Part shown: in pieces, positions 35,586 to 44,532 of the stretch
Position numbering within the stretch: position 1 is the stretch's first letter
Layout of the letters: the number at the start of each line of letters is the position of its first letter
Origin: an uncultured Bacteroides sp.
GTDB lineage: Bacteria > Bacteroidota > Bacteroidia > Cytophagales > Cyclobacteriaceae
Assembly (NCBI GenBank): GCA_902168185.1
Contig: CABHOV010000076.1
Coordinates: 124,001-188,000, forward strand
Reading direction: 5' to 3'
Length of the DNA: 64,000 nt
The notes under the pieces: generated by a model
What the model was told of the DNA's origin: nothing
Databases searched by the model: none
What the model saw: only the letters and a program-made list of their open reading frames with translations
Translations under genes and position numbers: made by a program

Positions 35586-36890
35586 ATGAGTGTATTCAAA
35601 ATAAAAGGCGGGAAGAAACTAAAAGGTGAAATCATTCCGCAAGGCGCCAAGAACGAAGCCTTACAAATTGTAAGTGCTGTTCTTCTTTCATCAGAACCCA
35701 TTACAATTCATAACATCCCGGACATCGTGGATGTCAACAAGCTGATCGAATTGATTGGTGACCTGGGGTGCAAAGTTGAGAAACTGGGAACAGGCTCCTA
35801 TCGCTTTGCTGCATCGAACATTGATACTAACTTTTTAGAAACAGAACAGTACCGTAAAAAGGCGGCTGCGCTTAGAGGTTCCGTTATGTTACTCGGTCCT
35901 ATCCTGGCTCGTTTCGGTAAAGCAAGTTTACCAAAACCAGGTGGTGATAAAATTGGCAGACGCAGATTAGATACGCACTTCCTGGGTTTCCAGAAGCTTG
36001 GAGCAAAATTCAATTTCGATTCCAGCGAACATCTTTTTCACATCGATGCCTCTGAATTAAAGGGCTGCTATATGCTGCTCGATGAGGCTTCGGTTACCGG
36101 AACAGCCAACATTGTAATGGCTGCTGTACTGGCAAAAGGTACTACTACTATATATAACGCTGCTTGCGAGCCTTACCTTCAGCAACTGTGCATGATGCTG
36201 AACCGTATGGGCGCCAAGATCAGTGGTGTAGGATCAAACCTGCTCACCATTGAAGGCGTTACAAAACTTGGTGGCACTGAACATACCATGCTGCCGGATA
36301 TGATTGAGATCGGAAGTTTTATCGGGTTGGCGGCAATGACGCAATCTGAAATCACGATCAAGAATTGCCGCATTGATATGCTGGGCGTTATACCGGAAAC
36401 CTTCAAGCGATTAGGAATCAAGATGGAATTCCGTGGCGATGATATATATATACCATCACAGGAACGCTACGAGATCGAGACCTTCATTGACGGGTCTATC
36501 TTAACCATTGCCGATGCGCCATGGCCTGGATTTACACCCGATCTTGTAAGTATAATTTTAGTGGTGGCAACACAAGCTAAAGGCTCTGTGCTCATTCACC
36601 AGAAAATGTTTGAAAGCCGTTTGTTCTTCGTAGATAAACTCATTGACATGGGTGCGCAAATTATACTCTGCGATCCTCACCGTGCGAACGTCATTGGACT
36701 CGAGCGCAAGCAACAATTAAAAGGAATTAAAATGTCGTCACCGGATATCCGCGCAGGCGTTTCCTTGTTGATTGCAGCACTGTCGGCCAGCGGCACCAGC
36801 GAGATTTCCAACATCGAACAAATCGATCGCGGGTATCAAAACATTGAAGGTCGCTTGAAAGCACTGGGCGCTGAAATAGAACGCGTTTAG
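35586..36890 (+). CDS. murA: UDP-GlcNAc enolpyruvyl transferase MurA with Asp at the fosfomycin site
   Basis: MurA transfers enolpyruvate from PEP to UDP-GlcNAc, the first committed step of peptidoglycan synthesis. The 434-residue product has the family layout: GGKKLKGEI (8-16), GAKNEAL (20-26) and the C-terminal RAGVSLLIAAL block. The catalytic loop reads PKPGGDKIGRRRLDTH; the residue aligned with E. coli Cys115 is D121. Asp at this site is known in Mycobacterium and Chlamydia MurA, is active, and cannot be alkylated by fosfomycin. The stop codon overlaps the stop of the convergent secreted-protein gene. Confidence 0.96.
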   Translation: MSVFKIKGGKKLKGEIIPQGAKNEALQIVSAVLLSSEPITIHNIPDIVDVNKLIELIGDLGCKVEKLGTGSYRFAASNIDTNFLETEQYRKKAAALRGSVMLLGPILARFGKASLPKPGGDKIGRRRLDTHFLGFQKLGAKFNFDSSEHLFHIDASELKGCYMLLDEASVTGTANIVMAAVLAKGTTTIYNAACEPYLQQLCMMLNRMGAKISGVGSNLLTIEGVTKLGGTEHTMLPDMIEIGSFIGLAAMTQSEITIKNCRIDMLGVIPETFKRLGIKMEFRGDDIYIPSQERYEIETFIDGSILTIADAPWPGFTPDLVSIILVVATQAKGSVLIHQKMFESRLFFVDKLIDMGAQIILCDPHRANVIGLERKQQLKGIKMSSPDIRAGVSLLIAALSASGTSEISNIEQIDRGYQNIEGRLKALGAEIERV

Positions 36891-37585
36891 TTCTTTACAA
36901 TAATTTCATTGATATAACGGAACAGCATCGCGAGATGCTGTTCGTCTTTTAGACTAAGATTATTCTTCTTTATATAGGCGTCCACCTCTCCTGCGTACTC
37001 AGGAAAAGCACTTTGAATTGATTTCCTGTTTTTAAATTCCAGCAACGGCTTCCCTTCTATCAGCATGAAGTATTTCTGATCATCCAGAAATTCATCGTGT
37101 TCACGACCTGCGCTATAGGCACCGCTATAGTTTGCTTCCTTAAAAATCTTGATGTTCTTCTTAACGAGTTGAACTTTGCCTTTCACCAATTGCTGATAGT
37201 AAAGTTGTTTACCTTCTTCGTTGATGATCTTTTTGAAATATAGGGAATCAGTACCCGTCCATAAACTAAACCGGTCTACTACATTCCTGCTGATCACATA
37301 TTCACTGCCCCCGCGCTTTACGATCAACTCATTCGCGAAAGCATCGAAGTTTACTTTGGGTTGTACCACTGCACGATTGTCCGTTGTATAAATTTTACCT
37401 GTAACAAATTCCGGAAGTATAGTGACTTGTCCTTTTACTCCCTTATAGCGATTATCAAATGTACGCGCAGAGTAATTGCCGCCTCCCAACATATCGAGAT
37501 TGGTTCTTGACTCTACGGTGGCATCTTGTGCCAGGGAAGGCGAAGCTATAACCAATAGCAGCAAAAAGTATATATACCACTTCAT
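36887..37585 (-). CDS. Secreted protein, paralogue of the upstream gene
   Basis: A 232-residue protein with a signal peptide (MKWYIYFLLLLVIASPSLAQ). I do not recognise the family. It shares with its neighbour a run of blocks: FDNRYKGVKG / FDDRFKGVEG, FVTGKIYT / YVPGKITL, VNFDAFANELIVKRG / VNYDIFSDELVVRRN, and SGAYSAG / TGAYSSG. It is predicted to be mostly beta-strand and periplasmic or surface-located. It lies one base after the paralogue's stop, so the pair is co-translated. Its 3' end overlaps murA by four bases in convergent orientation. Confidence 0.8.
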   Translation of the reverse strand: MKWYIYFLLLLVIASPSLAQDATVESRTNLDMLGGGNYSARTFDNRYKGVKGQVTILPEFVTGKIYTTDNRAVVQPKVNFDAFANELIVKRGGSEYVISRNVVDRFSLWTGTDSLYFKKIINEEGKQLYYQQLVKGKVQLVKKNIKIFKEANYSGAYSAGREHDEFLDDQKYFMLIEGKPLLEFKNRKSIQSAFPEYAGEVDAYIKKNNLSLKDEQHLAMLFRYINEIIVKN

Positions 37586-37586
37586 A

Positions 37587-38270
37587 CTATAATAGGGAAT
37601 TTACATGTGTAAACATCTTAAGCAGATCTGCAGAATCTTTAAAGTTGATATGATTATCTTTTACAAAGCTGCTCACATCCACTCCATGCGCGGCTTTTAA
37701 TTCATCAACGAATGTCTTTTTATTTTTAATTTCTACAGGATCATTTTCACCAGATTGCCAATAGTATGTAACCGATTCTTCAAACTGGCTATATAGTTTC
37801 CCCGAGCTGTAAGCTCCGGTATGGTTGGCTTGCTTTATACTTTTAGAATTGAGCTTATAAAGTTTCAACCTTCCTTTTAGCAACTCTTCACAGAATTTCT
37901 CTCCATCCTTGAATCGTACTTTAACAAAATATAGCGAATCCTCTACATTCAAAAGTATAAAACTCTTCACCATACTTCTTGAGACAACTACATCCTGATT
38001 GTTCCTTCTAACTACGAGCTCATCACTGAAGATATCATAATTCACCAGGGGATGTATAACCTCTCTTCCGCGACTCAATGTAATTTTCCCAGGCACATAC
38101 TGTTCAAATAATGTAGGGTATCCTTCCACGCCTTTGAACCGGTCATCGAAAGAGCGAAACATCTCACTACCTGAAGCGAGTGACTGAAGATTGGAAAAGC
38201 CGTCCGACCCACCGATCTGTGAAAATGACAGGAAGGGAAAAAAGAGCAACAGTAAAAGGCTATAGCGCAT
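37587..38270 (-). CDS. Secreted protein, paralogue of the downstream gene
   Basis: A 227-residue secreted protein similar over its length to the gene at 36887-37585 (shared blocks listed there). The ATG at 38270 gives a proper signal peptide, MRYSLLLLLFFPFLSFSQ. An upstream in-frame ATG at 38312 would place 14 residues before it and is rejected. No catalytic motif is seen. The pair looks like an old tandem duplication that has diverged considerably. Confidence 0.78.
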   Translation of the reverse strand: MRYSLLLLLFFPFLSFSQIGGSDGFSNLQSLASGSEMFRSFDDRFKGVEGYPTLFEQYVPGKITLSRGREVIHPLVNYDIFSDELVVRRNNQDVVVSRSMVKSFILLNVEDSLYFVKVRFKDGEKFCEELLKGRLKLYKLNSKSIKQANHTGAYSSGKLYSQFEESVTYYWQSGENDPVEIKNKKTFVDELKAAHGVDVSSFVKDNHINFKDSADLLKMFTHVNSLL

Positions 38271-38357
38271 ATAGCATGAGGTTTGGATTAATAGGAACTG
38301 TAACCTCTTCAAGATACAATTCCTGCTATACTTTTACTATCAAAAAATATTATGGAG

Positions 38358-39125
38358 TTACAATTCTATCTGGAGGGCTACGGGACAATGATCTGATCCC
38401 AAATATTGATTGTAGATAGCCGCGTCTTTTACTTTATCGATCAACGATTCAGATACCAGGAAGTAATCGATCCGCCAACCTACATTCTTTGTACGGGCAC
38501 TGAACAGGTAATTCCAATAGGTATATTTCACCTGCTCAGGATAGAAGCGTCTGAAGGTATCGATGAAACCAGATTCGAGTAAACGGGTGAAGCCGTCAAT
38601 TTCACGCTGGGTATACCCCGCTGATTTATTATAGTTCTCTTTCGGACGAGCAATGTCGATAGCCTGGTGAGCAACGTTAAAATCACCACAGGTAATAACA
38701 GGCTTTCTTCGCGTTAACCAGTTCACGTATTCTCTAAACTCTTTATCCCAACGTTCGCGGTAATCGAGTCGTGCAAGACCTTCGCCCGCATTCGGAGTAT
38801 ATACGGTTACGAGAAAAAATGTAGGATACTCGGCAGTGATAACACGTCCTTCCTGGTCGTGCTCTTCCTGTCCCATATCATACGTTACCTGGATTGGTTC
38901 TTCTTTTGAAAGAATGGCTGTACCGGAATAGCCTTTACGTGCCTTTGACGAATTGATATATACATGATAGCCCGGCAACAATTCCAGTGCTGAACGCACC
39001 TCTTCCACTGCAGCTTTTGTTTCCTGAAAACAAAGAATATCCGGATCCATTTCCTTGACATCCTTTAAGAAATCCTTTTTGATGATTGAGCGTATTCCGT
39101 TTACGTTCCAGTTTACTAAATGCAT
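38358..39125 (-). CDS. xth: Exodeoxyribonuclease III
   Basis: A 255-residue exonuclease III/AP endonuclease that cuts DNA at abasic sites and trims 3' ends in base-excision repair. Motifs of the endonuclease/exonuclease/phosphatase fold: NWNVNGIRS (5-13), FQETKA, GYSGTAILSK, TVYTPNAG, CGDFNVAH, YTYWNYLFSARTKNVGWRIDYF-type substrate loop, and the C-terminal GSDHCPVALQI with the catalytic Asp-His pair. Cytosolic. No TAnnTTTG match lies just upstream (TGAGTTTG is the nearest). Confidence 0.95.
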   Translation of the reverse strand: MHLVNWNVNGIRSIIKKDFLKDVKEMDPDILCFQETKAAVEEVRSALELLPGYHVYINSSKARKGYSGTAILSKEEPIQVTYDMGQEEHDQEGRVITAEYPTFFLVTVYTPNAGEGLARLDYRERWDKEFREYVNWLTRRKPVITCGDFNVAHQAIDIARPKENYNKSAGYTQREIDGFTRLLESGFIDTFRRFYPEQVKYTYWNYLFSARTKNVGWRIDYFLVSESLIDKVKDAAIYNQYLGSDHCPVALQIEL

Positions 39126-39208
39126 GAATGAAGACGTTAGATGTTAGACGTGAGGTTGGAAGTATACCTCCACCAAACTCAATGCTATTTACTATTTGGA
39201 GGGAAAAC

Positions 39209-39240
39209 AAAAAAGCCCTGCACGTTCATGCACAGGGCTT
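39209..39240 (-). terminator. Rho-independent terminator of the 53-residue basic protein gene
   Basis: On the minus strand an eight-pair stem (aagccctg / cagggctt) with a 12-base loop is followed by six T. It sits 21 bases after the stop of the small basic gene and upstream of xth, so it ends the small transcript. Confidence 0.82.
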
Positions 39241-39260
39241 CTTGTTATGCTGTCACCAGA

Positions 39261-39422
39261 TTAAGCTTTCTTCGCAGCCTTAGCTTTGAATTCTTCTTTA
39301 ATCTGTTCGATGTCTACGTTCTTAATAACCGGTTTAGCATTCTGGATTTTAAGCGATTGGCGTCTTACAGCTGATTTCGCTTTATCTTTACGGTTTTTTC
39401 TCTTAAGTCTTGTTACGGCCAT
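39261..39422 (-). CDS. Small basic protein, 53 residues
   Basis: A 53-residue open frame read on the minus strand, from ATG at 39422 to TAA at 39261. The protein begins MAVTRLKRKNRKDKAKSA, is strongly basic in its first half, and ends EEFKAKAAKKA. The middle VIKNVDIEQIKEEF resembles a short amphipathic helix. It is followed directly by a good terminator, which supports a real transcribed gene. Composition suggests RNA, ribosome or DNA binding, and I recall similar short basic proteins in other Bacteroidota, without a function. The plus-strand frame covering the same bases is a shadow. Confidence 0.6.
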   Translation of the reverse strand: MAVTRLKRKNRKDKAKSAVRRQSLKIQNAKPVIKNVDIEQIKEEFKAKAAKKA

Positions 39423-39505
39423 GGCACTATTCTTTAAAAGGAGCGCAAAAATAACCTCGTTTTTCTGAATTGCAAAGTGTTAATCTATTTTTTTATTAAA
39501 TCCGT

Positions 39506-39593
39506 TACACAGAGTTCGCGAAGAAAAACACAAAGGCTCACCAAGAAAATCCTTTCGTGCTTCTCTGTGGCTCCTCTGTGTTCTTTGTGTCAT
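39506..39593. repeat. Intergenic acacagag/acacaaag inverted element
   Basis: The left part contains acacagag and acacaaag; the right part contains the reverse complements ctctgtgt and ctttgtgt, plus ctctgtgg. It can fold imperfectly. Strings of this kind recur between genes in Bacteroidota. No coding potential is seen. Confidence 0.45.
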
Positions 39594-39634
39594 GGATTTC
39601 AAACCATCGTCCTTCAATTCCTCAATTTCCTGTT

Positions 39635-39642
39635 TAGCTTTG
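39635..39642 (+). promoter_or_regulatory. -7 element of hisS (TAGCTTTG)
   Basis: An exact TAnnTTTG match ten bases before the hisS ATG at 39653. The -33 region is weak (ccttcaa at 39611-39617). The predicted leader is only a few bases long. Confidence 0.45.
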
Positions 39643-39652
39643 CGGCCACATT

Positions 39653-41014
39653 ATGGAAAAACCAACATTACCTAAAGGAACGCGCGATTTCGGGCCGGCT
39701 GTAATGGCCAAGCGCCAATTCATTTTCGAGAATATAAAAAAGGTATTTCAGAAATATGGTTTTCAGCCACTGGAAACTCCAGCCATGGAAAATCTTTCCA
39801 CCCTTACGGGGAAATATGGTGAAGAAGGAGACCAATTGCTTTTTAAGATTCTTAACTCAGGCGACTTCCTCAAGGATGTAGACAATACAAAACTCGAAGC
39901 GCGTAGCTCGAAGCAAATTGCGTTCGATATCTCCGAAAAAGGTCTCCGCTACGATCTCACTGTTCCTTTCGCGCGCTACGTGGTAATGAATCGTAATGAA
40001 GTAAGTTTCCCGTTCAAGCGTTATCAGATTCAACCGGTGTGGCGAGCTGATCGTCCACAAAAAGGAAGATATAGGGAGTTCTATCAATGCGATGCTGATG
40101 TAGTGGGCACGGATTCCCTGATCTGCGAAGCTGAGATCATCCTCATGATCAAAGAAGTATTCAAGGCTATAGGTATCACAGACTATACTATAAAAATAAA
40201 TCACCGTGGTATACTCTCGGGTATAGCAGAGCATGTAAAGGCAGAAAACGAAACTTCTCTATTTGTAGCTATTGATAAACTGGATAAGATTGGTGAAGAA
40301 GGTGTGAAGAATGAATTGCGCGGTAAAGGCTTCGATGAAAAAAGCCTGACAACACTTTTCCATATTCTGAATGTAAAAGGATCACTCACAAACAAAATCG
40401 CTTTCCTGGCTGCAACACTTGACACCACGCAACATGGCATGAAAGGATTGAGAGATCTGCAAGAGGTATCCAACATCCTGAAAAGTTATGGTGCTACCGA
40501 TGAACATGTAGAGTTTGATATAGCGCTCGCACGCGGACTAAGCTATTATACCGGGTGCATCTTCGAAGTGAAGATCAACAACGTATCCATCGGTAGCGTA
40601 AGCGGTGGTGGCCGATACGACAACCTTACAAAAGCATTTGGCGATAAAGAAAACTTATCGGGAGTTGGCTTTTCATTTGGTGTTGATCGCATCTACGATG
40701 CCATGGAAGAGTTGCAATTATTTCCAAAGGACGCACAGATTTCTTCGAAAGTATTGGTCTGTCACTTTGACGATGAGAGCTTTCATTATGGATTGGGAGT
40801 GCTCACCAAACTTCGTGCTGCTGGTATAGCTTCAGAGATCTATCCTGATCAATCCAAACTAAAAAAGCAACTCGACTTTGCCAATAAAAAGAGCATTCCG
40901 TATACGATCGTGATTGGATCAGAGGAAGTTAAAAGTGGCGAACTTGCCATTAAGAACATGGAGAAAGGCGAGCAGGAGAAACTTACCATAGATCAAATCA
41001 TCTCCAAACTATAA
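39653..41014 (+). CDS. hisS: Histidyl-tRNA synthetase
   Basis: HisRS charges tRNA-His in the cytosol. The 453-residue product is a class II synthetase. It has LPKGTRDFGP (5-14), the motif 2 region YDLTVPFARYVVMN then FPFKRYQIQPVWRADRPQKGRYREFYQCD, the HisA-box-like ARGLSYYTGCIFEV, and SVSGGGRYDNL with GVGFSFGVDRI (motif 3). A C-terminal anticodon-binding domain covers about 345-453. It starts 10 bases after a -7 element. hutH lies 78 bases downstream on the same strand. Confidence 0.96.
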   Translation: MEKPTLPKGTRDFGPAVMAKRQFIFENIKKVFQKYGFQPLETPAMENLSTLTGKYGEEGDQLLFKILNSGDFLKDVDNTKLEARSSKQIAFDISEKGLRYDLTVPFARYVVMNRNEVSFPFKRYQIQPVWRADRPQKGRYREFYQCDADVVGTDSLICEAEIILMIKEVFKAIGITDYTIKINHRGILSGIAEHVKAENETSLFVAIDKLDKIGEEGVKNELRGKGFDEKSLTTLFHILNVKGSLTNKIAFLAATLDTTQHGMKGLRDLQEVSNILKSYGATDEHVEFDIALARGLSYYTGCIFEVKINNVSIGSVSGGGRYDNLTKAFGDKENLSGVGFSFGVDRIYDAMEELQLFPKDAQISSKVLVCHFDDESFHYGLGVLTKLRAAGIASEIYPDQSKLKKQLDFANKKSIPYTIVIGSEEVKSGELAIKNMEKGEQEKLTIDQIISKL

Positions 41015-41092
41015 ATTAAGATTCAGCTTCAGGTTAAAGTACTGGTTACTGTCGGCCTTAAACTTTACTTTTAAAATCTGATACTATATATC
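41015..41092. repeat. hisS-hutH gap with an element resembling the accB-accC repeat
   Basis: The gap contains attcagcttcaggttaaagt, and cggccttaaactttacttttaaaatctg further right, which are partly inverted copies of each other. The string cggccttaaa also occurs in the accB-accC gap. The right end, gatactatatatc, lies directly before the hutH ATG. Confidence 0.4.
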
Positions 41093-42592
41093 ATGGCAGT
41101 ACATTTCATATCCGGCAAGCAACTCACGCTCCACGACCTTTCATCGGTGCTGGCCGGAGAAATTACGCTGCAACTTTCCGAAGAAGCAAAACATAAAATC
41201 ATCCGCTGCCGCGAATACCTCGATCAAAAACTGGAAACATCGCGCGCACCTATATATGGTATCAACACAGGTTTCGGCTCACTCTATAATCGAAACATTT
41301 CGCATGATCAGCTAGAGAAGCTCCAGGAAAATCTCGTGAAGTCACATGCATGTGGCACCGGACCGGAAGTGCCTTCCGAGATTGTAAAGCTGATGCTTTT
41401 TCTAAAGGTACAGTCATTGGCATATGGATATTCCGGTGTACAGCTCGTTACAACGGAACGGCTGCTGAACATGTTCAATGAGAATATATTTCCGGTTATA
41501 TATGAGGCCGGTTCATTGGGTGCTTCCGGTGACCTCGCTCCGCTTGCACATCTTTCATTGCCATTAATTGGTTTGGGAGAAGTATGCTATAACAACGATC
41601 GGTTATCCGGATCAGATATCAATCAGCGATTCAACTGGTCTGCTATACATTTCCAGGCGAAAGAAGGCTTAGCGCTATTGAACGGCACACAATTTATGAG
41701 TGCTTATGGTACATGGTGTACATTGCACGCACACCGGCTGATGCACCTCACCAATATTATAGCAGCGCTTTCCCTCGATGCTTTTGACGGACGCATCGAA
41801 CCGTACCTGCAACAAGTGCATGCCATTCGTCCGCAAGCCGGACAAGTAAAGGTAGCCGCAGCGATACAAAAACTTTTGGAAGGCAGTGAACTCATCGTTC
41901 AACCCAAGAAGCATGTACAGGATCCATATTCTTTCAGATGTATTCCGCAAGTACATGGTGCGAGTGCAGATGCTATAGGGTATGTTACAAACGTTATGCT
42001 CACAGAAGTGAATAGCGTTACGGATAATCCCAATGTCTTCCCCGAGGATGACATGATCGTCTCTGCCGGTAACTTTCACGGACAGCCGCTTGCATTGGCA
42101 TTGGATTTCCTATCTATAGCATTATCAGAGTTAGGAAATATATCCGAGCGCAGAACCTACCAGCTTATTTCAGGTGTTCGCGATCTTCCGAATTACCTCG
42201 TAGCAAATCCCGGTATCAATTCCGGATTAATGATTCCACAATATACTGCTGCATCCCTGGTGAGTCAGAACAAACAACTTGCATCACCGGCTTCTGTTGA
42301 TTCGATTGTATCATCGAATGGACAGGAAGACCATGTGAGCATGGGGGCAAATGCTGCTACAAAAGCGTACCGGATTGTCAACAATCTTTACTCTATTCTG
42401 GCCATCGAACTCATTACAGCTGCACAGGCGCTCATGTTCCGCAGGCCTTTAAAAACTTCTGCTTATCTTGAAGAGTTTGTTCATACTTTCCGCGAGCATG
42501 TTCCGTTTATTGAAGATGACCGCGTATTACACAATGACATTAAAAAGGCGGAAATGTTTTTAAAGAAATTCCCGGTTAATTATCCCGCATGA
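41093..42592 (+). CDS. hutH: Histidine ammonia-lyase
   Basis: HutH deaminates histidine to urocanate, the first step of histidine breakdown. The 499-residue product carries the Ala-Ser-Gly triad that cyclises to the MIO cofactor (A144-S145-G146 in GSLGASGDLAPLAHL), and YGINTGFGSL (55-64). The substrate-selecting pair is S84-H85 (KSHACGTG), as in histidine rather than phenylalanine or tyrosine lyases. Downstream pathway genes hutU, hutI and hutF/G are absent from the window. Its stop overlaps the next gene by four bases. Confidence 0.94.
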   Translation: MAVHFISGKQLTLHDLSSVLAGEITLQLSEEAKHKIIRCREYLDQKLETSRAPIYGINTGFGSLYNRNISHDQLEKLQENLVKSHACGTGPEVPSEIVKLMLFLKVQSLAYGYSGVQLVTTERLLNMFNENIFPVIYEAGSLGASGDLAPLAHLSLPLIGLGEVCYNNDRLSGSDINQRFNWSAIHFQAKEGLALLNGTQFMSAYGTWCTLHAHRLMHLTNIIAALSLDAFDGRIEPYLQQVHAIRPQAGQVKVAAAIQKLLEGSELIVQPKKHVQDPYSFRCIPQVHGASADAIGYVTNVMLTEVNSVTDNPNVFPEDDMIVSAGNFHGQPLALALDFLSIALSELGNISERRTYQLISGVRDLPNYLVANPGINSGLMIPQYTAASLVSQNKQLASPASVDSIVSSNGQEDHVSMGANAATKAYRIVNNLYSILAIELITAAQALMFRRPLKTSAYLEEFVHTFREHVPFIEDDRVLHNDIKKAEMFLKKFPVNYPA

Positions 42593-44532
42593 GAGGCAAA
42601 GTATGTATTCTGTTTATAGTAGGTCTGCTCATCTCCTGGAAGGGCTGGTGTCAATATACCAGTACCAATAGTAAATTCACTGTTAACGAGGTAAAGGGTT
42701 GTGCGGGATTGAATATTCAGGTAACACACAACGTATTGCCTGCGTGTGGAAGTGGTGGAATTTTTTGCGCTATTGATTACGGAGACGGTCGCCCTGGCCA
42801 GCCTTTTGTGAATGGTGATATAGCCAACTACCCCACTGCCGGAAATTTCAAATTAAAAATTATATACTCTACCACCACTGTCGATAACGATAGTATACCT
42901 GTTTCCATAACAGCCAATGAACCTCCGGCATTTGAACCTTATTCATGCAATGGCAATCAAGTATCTGTTAAGGTAACGGAGAGTAACTATGCTTACTATA
43001 TTTTCAACTATAACGATGCTACAGCCGAAGTAACAAGGCCCGCGAATTCTGCTACGGACATTCATACGTATGCTGCATCTTCTGTACGCAACGTTTCTGT
43101 GCGCGGTTACAACGGTCCGGGTACTGCTGATAACTGTGTGAGCAATACATTGCCCGTAACCGTAGCGGCCGTATTACCAGCGGCTACGATTTTACAGGTC
43201 GAGGTACTGAACACCACGGATGTGAAAATTGATTTCGCCTCAGATCCTTCCATCCAATACCGGTTCATGATTGGCACCAACAACGCTACGAGTTTCCAAC
43301 AGTACAAAACGATATATAGTCCTTCGGCTGCAACGCTTACAGAGACCATTCCGAACATCAGACCGGACGATAATTTTTATTGTTTCCGGGTAGATACCTA
43401 TAATCCTTGTGGCAATAATGTGGCTGCCAGTTCACCGATAGTCTGCAGCGCAAACTTTGATGTGGCCGCGCAAAACAATCAGAACAACTTAACGTGGAAT
43501 ACAGCGGCTGTTTCGGGAACACATCCGCTTGCCGATTTTACGGTTGTAAAAAATAGTACAGCTTTAACACCAACACTCGCTGCCAGCCTGCGTGCGTATA
43601 ATGATACTGACGTTGTGTGCGGCACTTCGTATACCTATAGACTGGAGTCCAACTATCCCGGCAATGTTAAAAGTCTTTCATTACCCAAAACGGTAACAGC
43701 ATTCTCAACCGATATACCCGCTGCTATACAAAACATCAGCGCTGCTGTAAACCCTGCGGGCAATTCGGTACAGCTCTCCTGGGTGCAGGACCCGGCTTTC
43801 AATGCCGCTGAGTATACTATACTTAAATCTGAGAACGGAAGCTATACTCCGCGCAGTACCACTACACAAACAAACTTTACGGATGATCAATATAGTACCG
43901 GCTCAGGCTCTTGCTATAAGATACAGTATACAGATGCCTGCAACAATAAAAGTCTACAGAGTTTGGAAGCATGTCCTTTAGCCTTAACCGGAAATGTTCA
44001 AGGTGACAATGCCATCAACATCAGTTGGACACCTTATACCGGCTGGACGGGTGGTGTTAAGAATTACTTCATTGAAAAGTATAATGCAAATGGTGAATTG
44101 CTTCAAACGATCGATGCCGGCACAAACACCAGTTACGCAGACAATGGACAGGATCTTGTAAACCAGGTATACCGATATATTATTTATGCCTATGCGAATG
44201 ATGGCACGATAACTCAATCCATATCGAACACACTGGAGATGATCAAGAGGCCGAATATATTTTATCCAACCGGTTTTACACCCAACAACGATGGGCTCAA
44301 TGATACCTTCACGGTCTTCGGACAATTTGTTACGAAGTTTGAAATGGGAATTTTTAATCGCTGGGGCGAGATGATGTATACCACCGAAGATATTGATGGG
44401 GCTGGTTGGGATGGCACCTACAAAGGGACGCTCATGCCCGAGGGCACTTATGTTTTTAAAGCAACGATCACTGACCTTACCGGAAAAACATTCGAACGTT
44501 CAGGTGCGATATTCCTGATTCATAAAAAATAA
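42589..44532 (+). CDS. Type IX-secreted protein with fibronectin-like repeats and type B sorting domain
   Basis: A 647-residue exported protein. The signal peptide is MRGKVCILFIVGLLISWKGWCQ. The middle holds PKD/fibronectin-III-like beta repeats (for example NTLTWNTAAV-type strands and NAINISWTPYTGW). The last about 90 residues form the gliding-motility-associated CHU_C domain: FYPTGFTPNNDGLNDTF, IFNRWGEMMY and GWDGTYKG, ending ERSGAIFLIHKK. This domain directs proteins through the type IX secretion system to the cell surface. It overlaps hutH by four bases, an odd pairing for an adhesin-like protein. Catalytic motifs are absent. Confidence 0.9.
   Translation: MRGKVCILFIVGLLISWKGWCQYTSTNSKFTVNEVKGCAGLNIQVTHNVLPACGSGGIFCAIDYGDGRPGQPFVNGDIANYPTAGNFKLKIIYSTTTVDNDSIPVSITANEPPAFEPYSCNGNQVSVKVTESNYAYYIFNYNDATAEVTRPANSATDIHTYAASSVRNVSVRGYNGPGTADNCVSNTLPVTVAAVLPAATILQVEVLNTTDVKIDFASDPSIQYRFMIGTNNATSFQQYKTIYSPSAATLTETIPNIRPDDNFYCFRVDTYNPCGNNVAASSPIVCSANFDVAAQNNQNNLTWNTAAVSGTHPLADFTVVKNSTALTPTLAASLRAYNDTDVVCGTSYTYRLESNYPGNVKSLSLPKTVTAFSTDIPAAIQNISAAVNPAGNSVQLSWVQDPAFNAAEYTILKSENGSYTPRSTTTQTNFTDDQYSTGSGSCYKIQYTDACNNKSLQSLEACPLALTGNVQGDNAINISWTPYTGWTGGVKNYFIEKYNANGELLQTIDAGTNTSYADNGQDLVNQVYRYIIYAYANDGTITQSISNTLEMIKRPNIFYPTGFTPNNDGLNDTFTVFGQFVTKFEMGIFNRWGEMMYTTEDIDGAGWDGTYKGTLMPEGTYVFKATITDLTGKTFERSGAIFLIHKK

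Noticed and set aside
36887-36890. Possible frameshift at the end of murA because it overlaps the next gene
   Set aside because: murA has the full family length and C-terminus. The overlap is a simple convergent sharing of stop-codon bases.
39286-39468. Plus-strand 60-residue hydrophobic frame
   Set aside because: It is the shadow of the 53-residue basic protein, which has a better start and a terminator.
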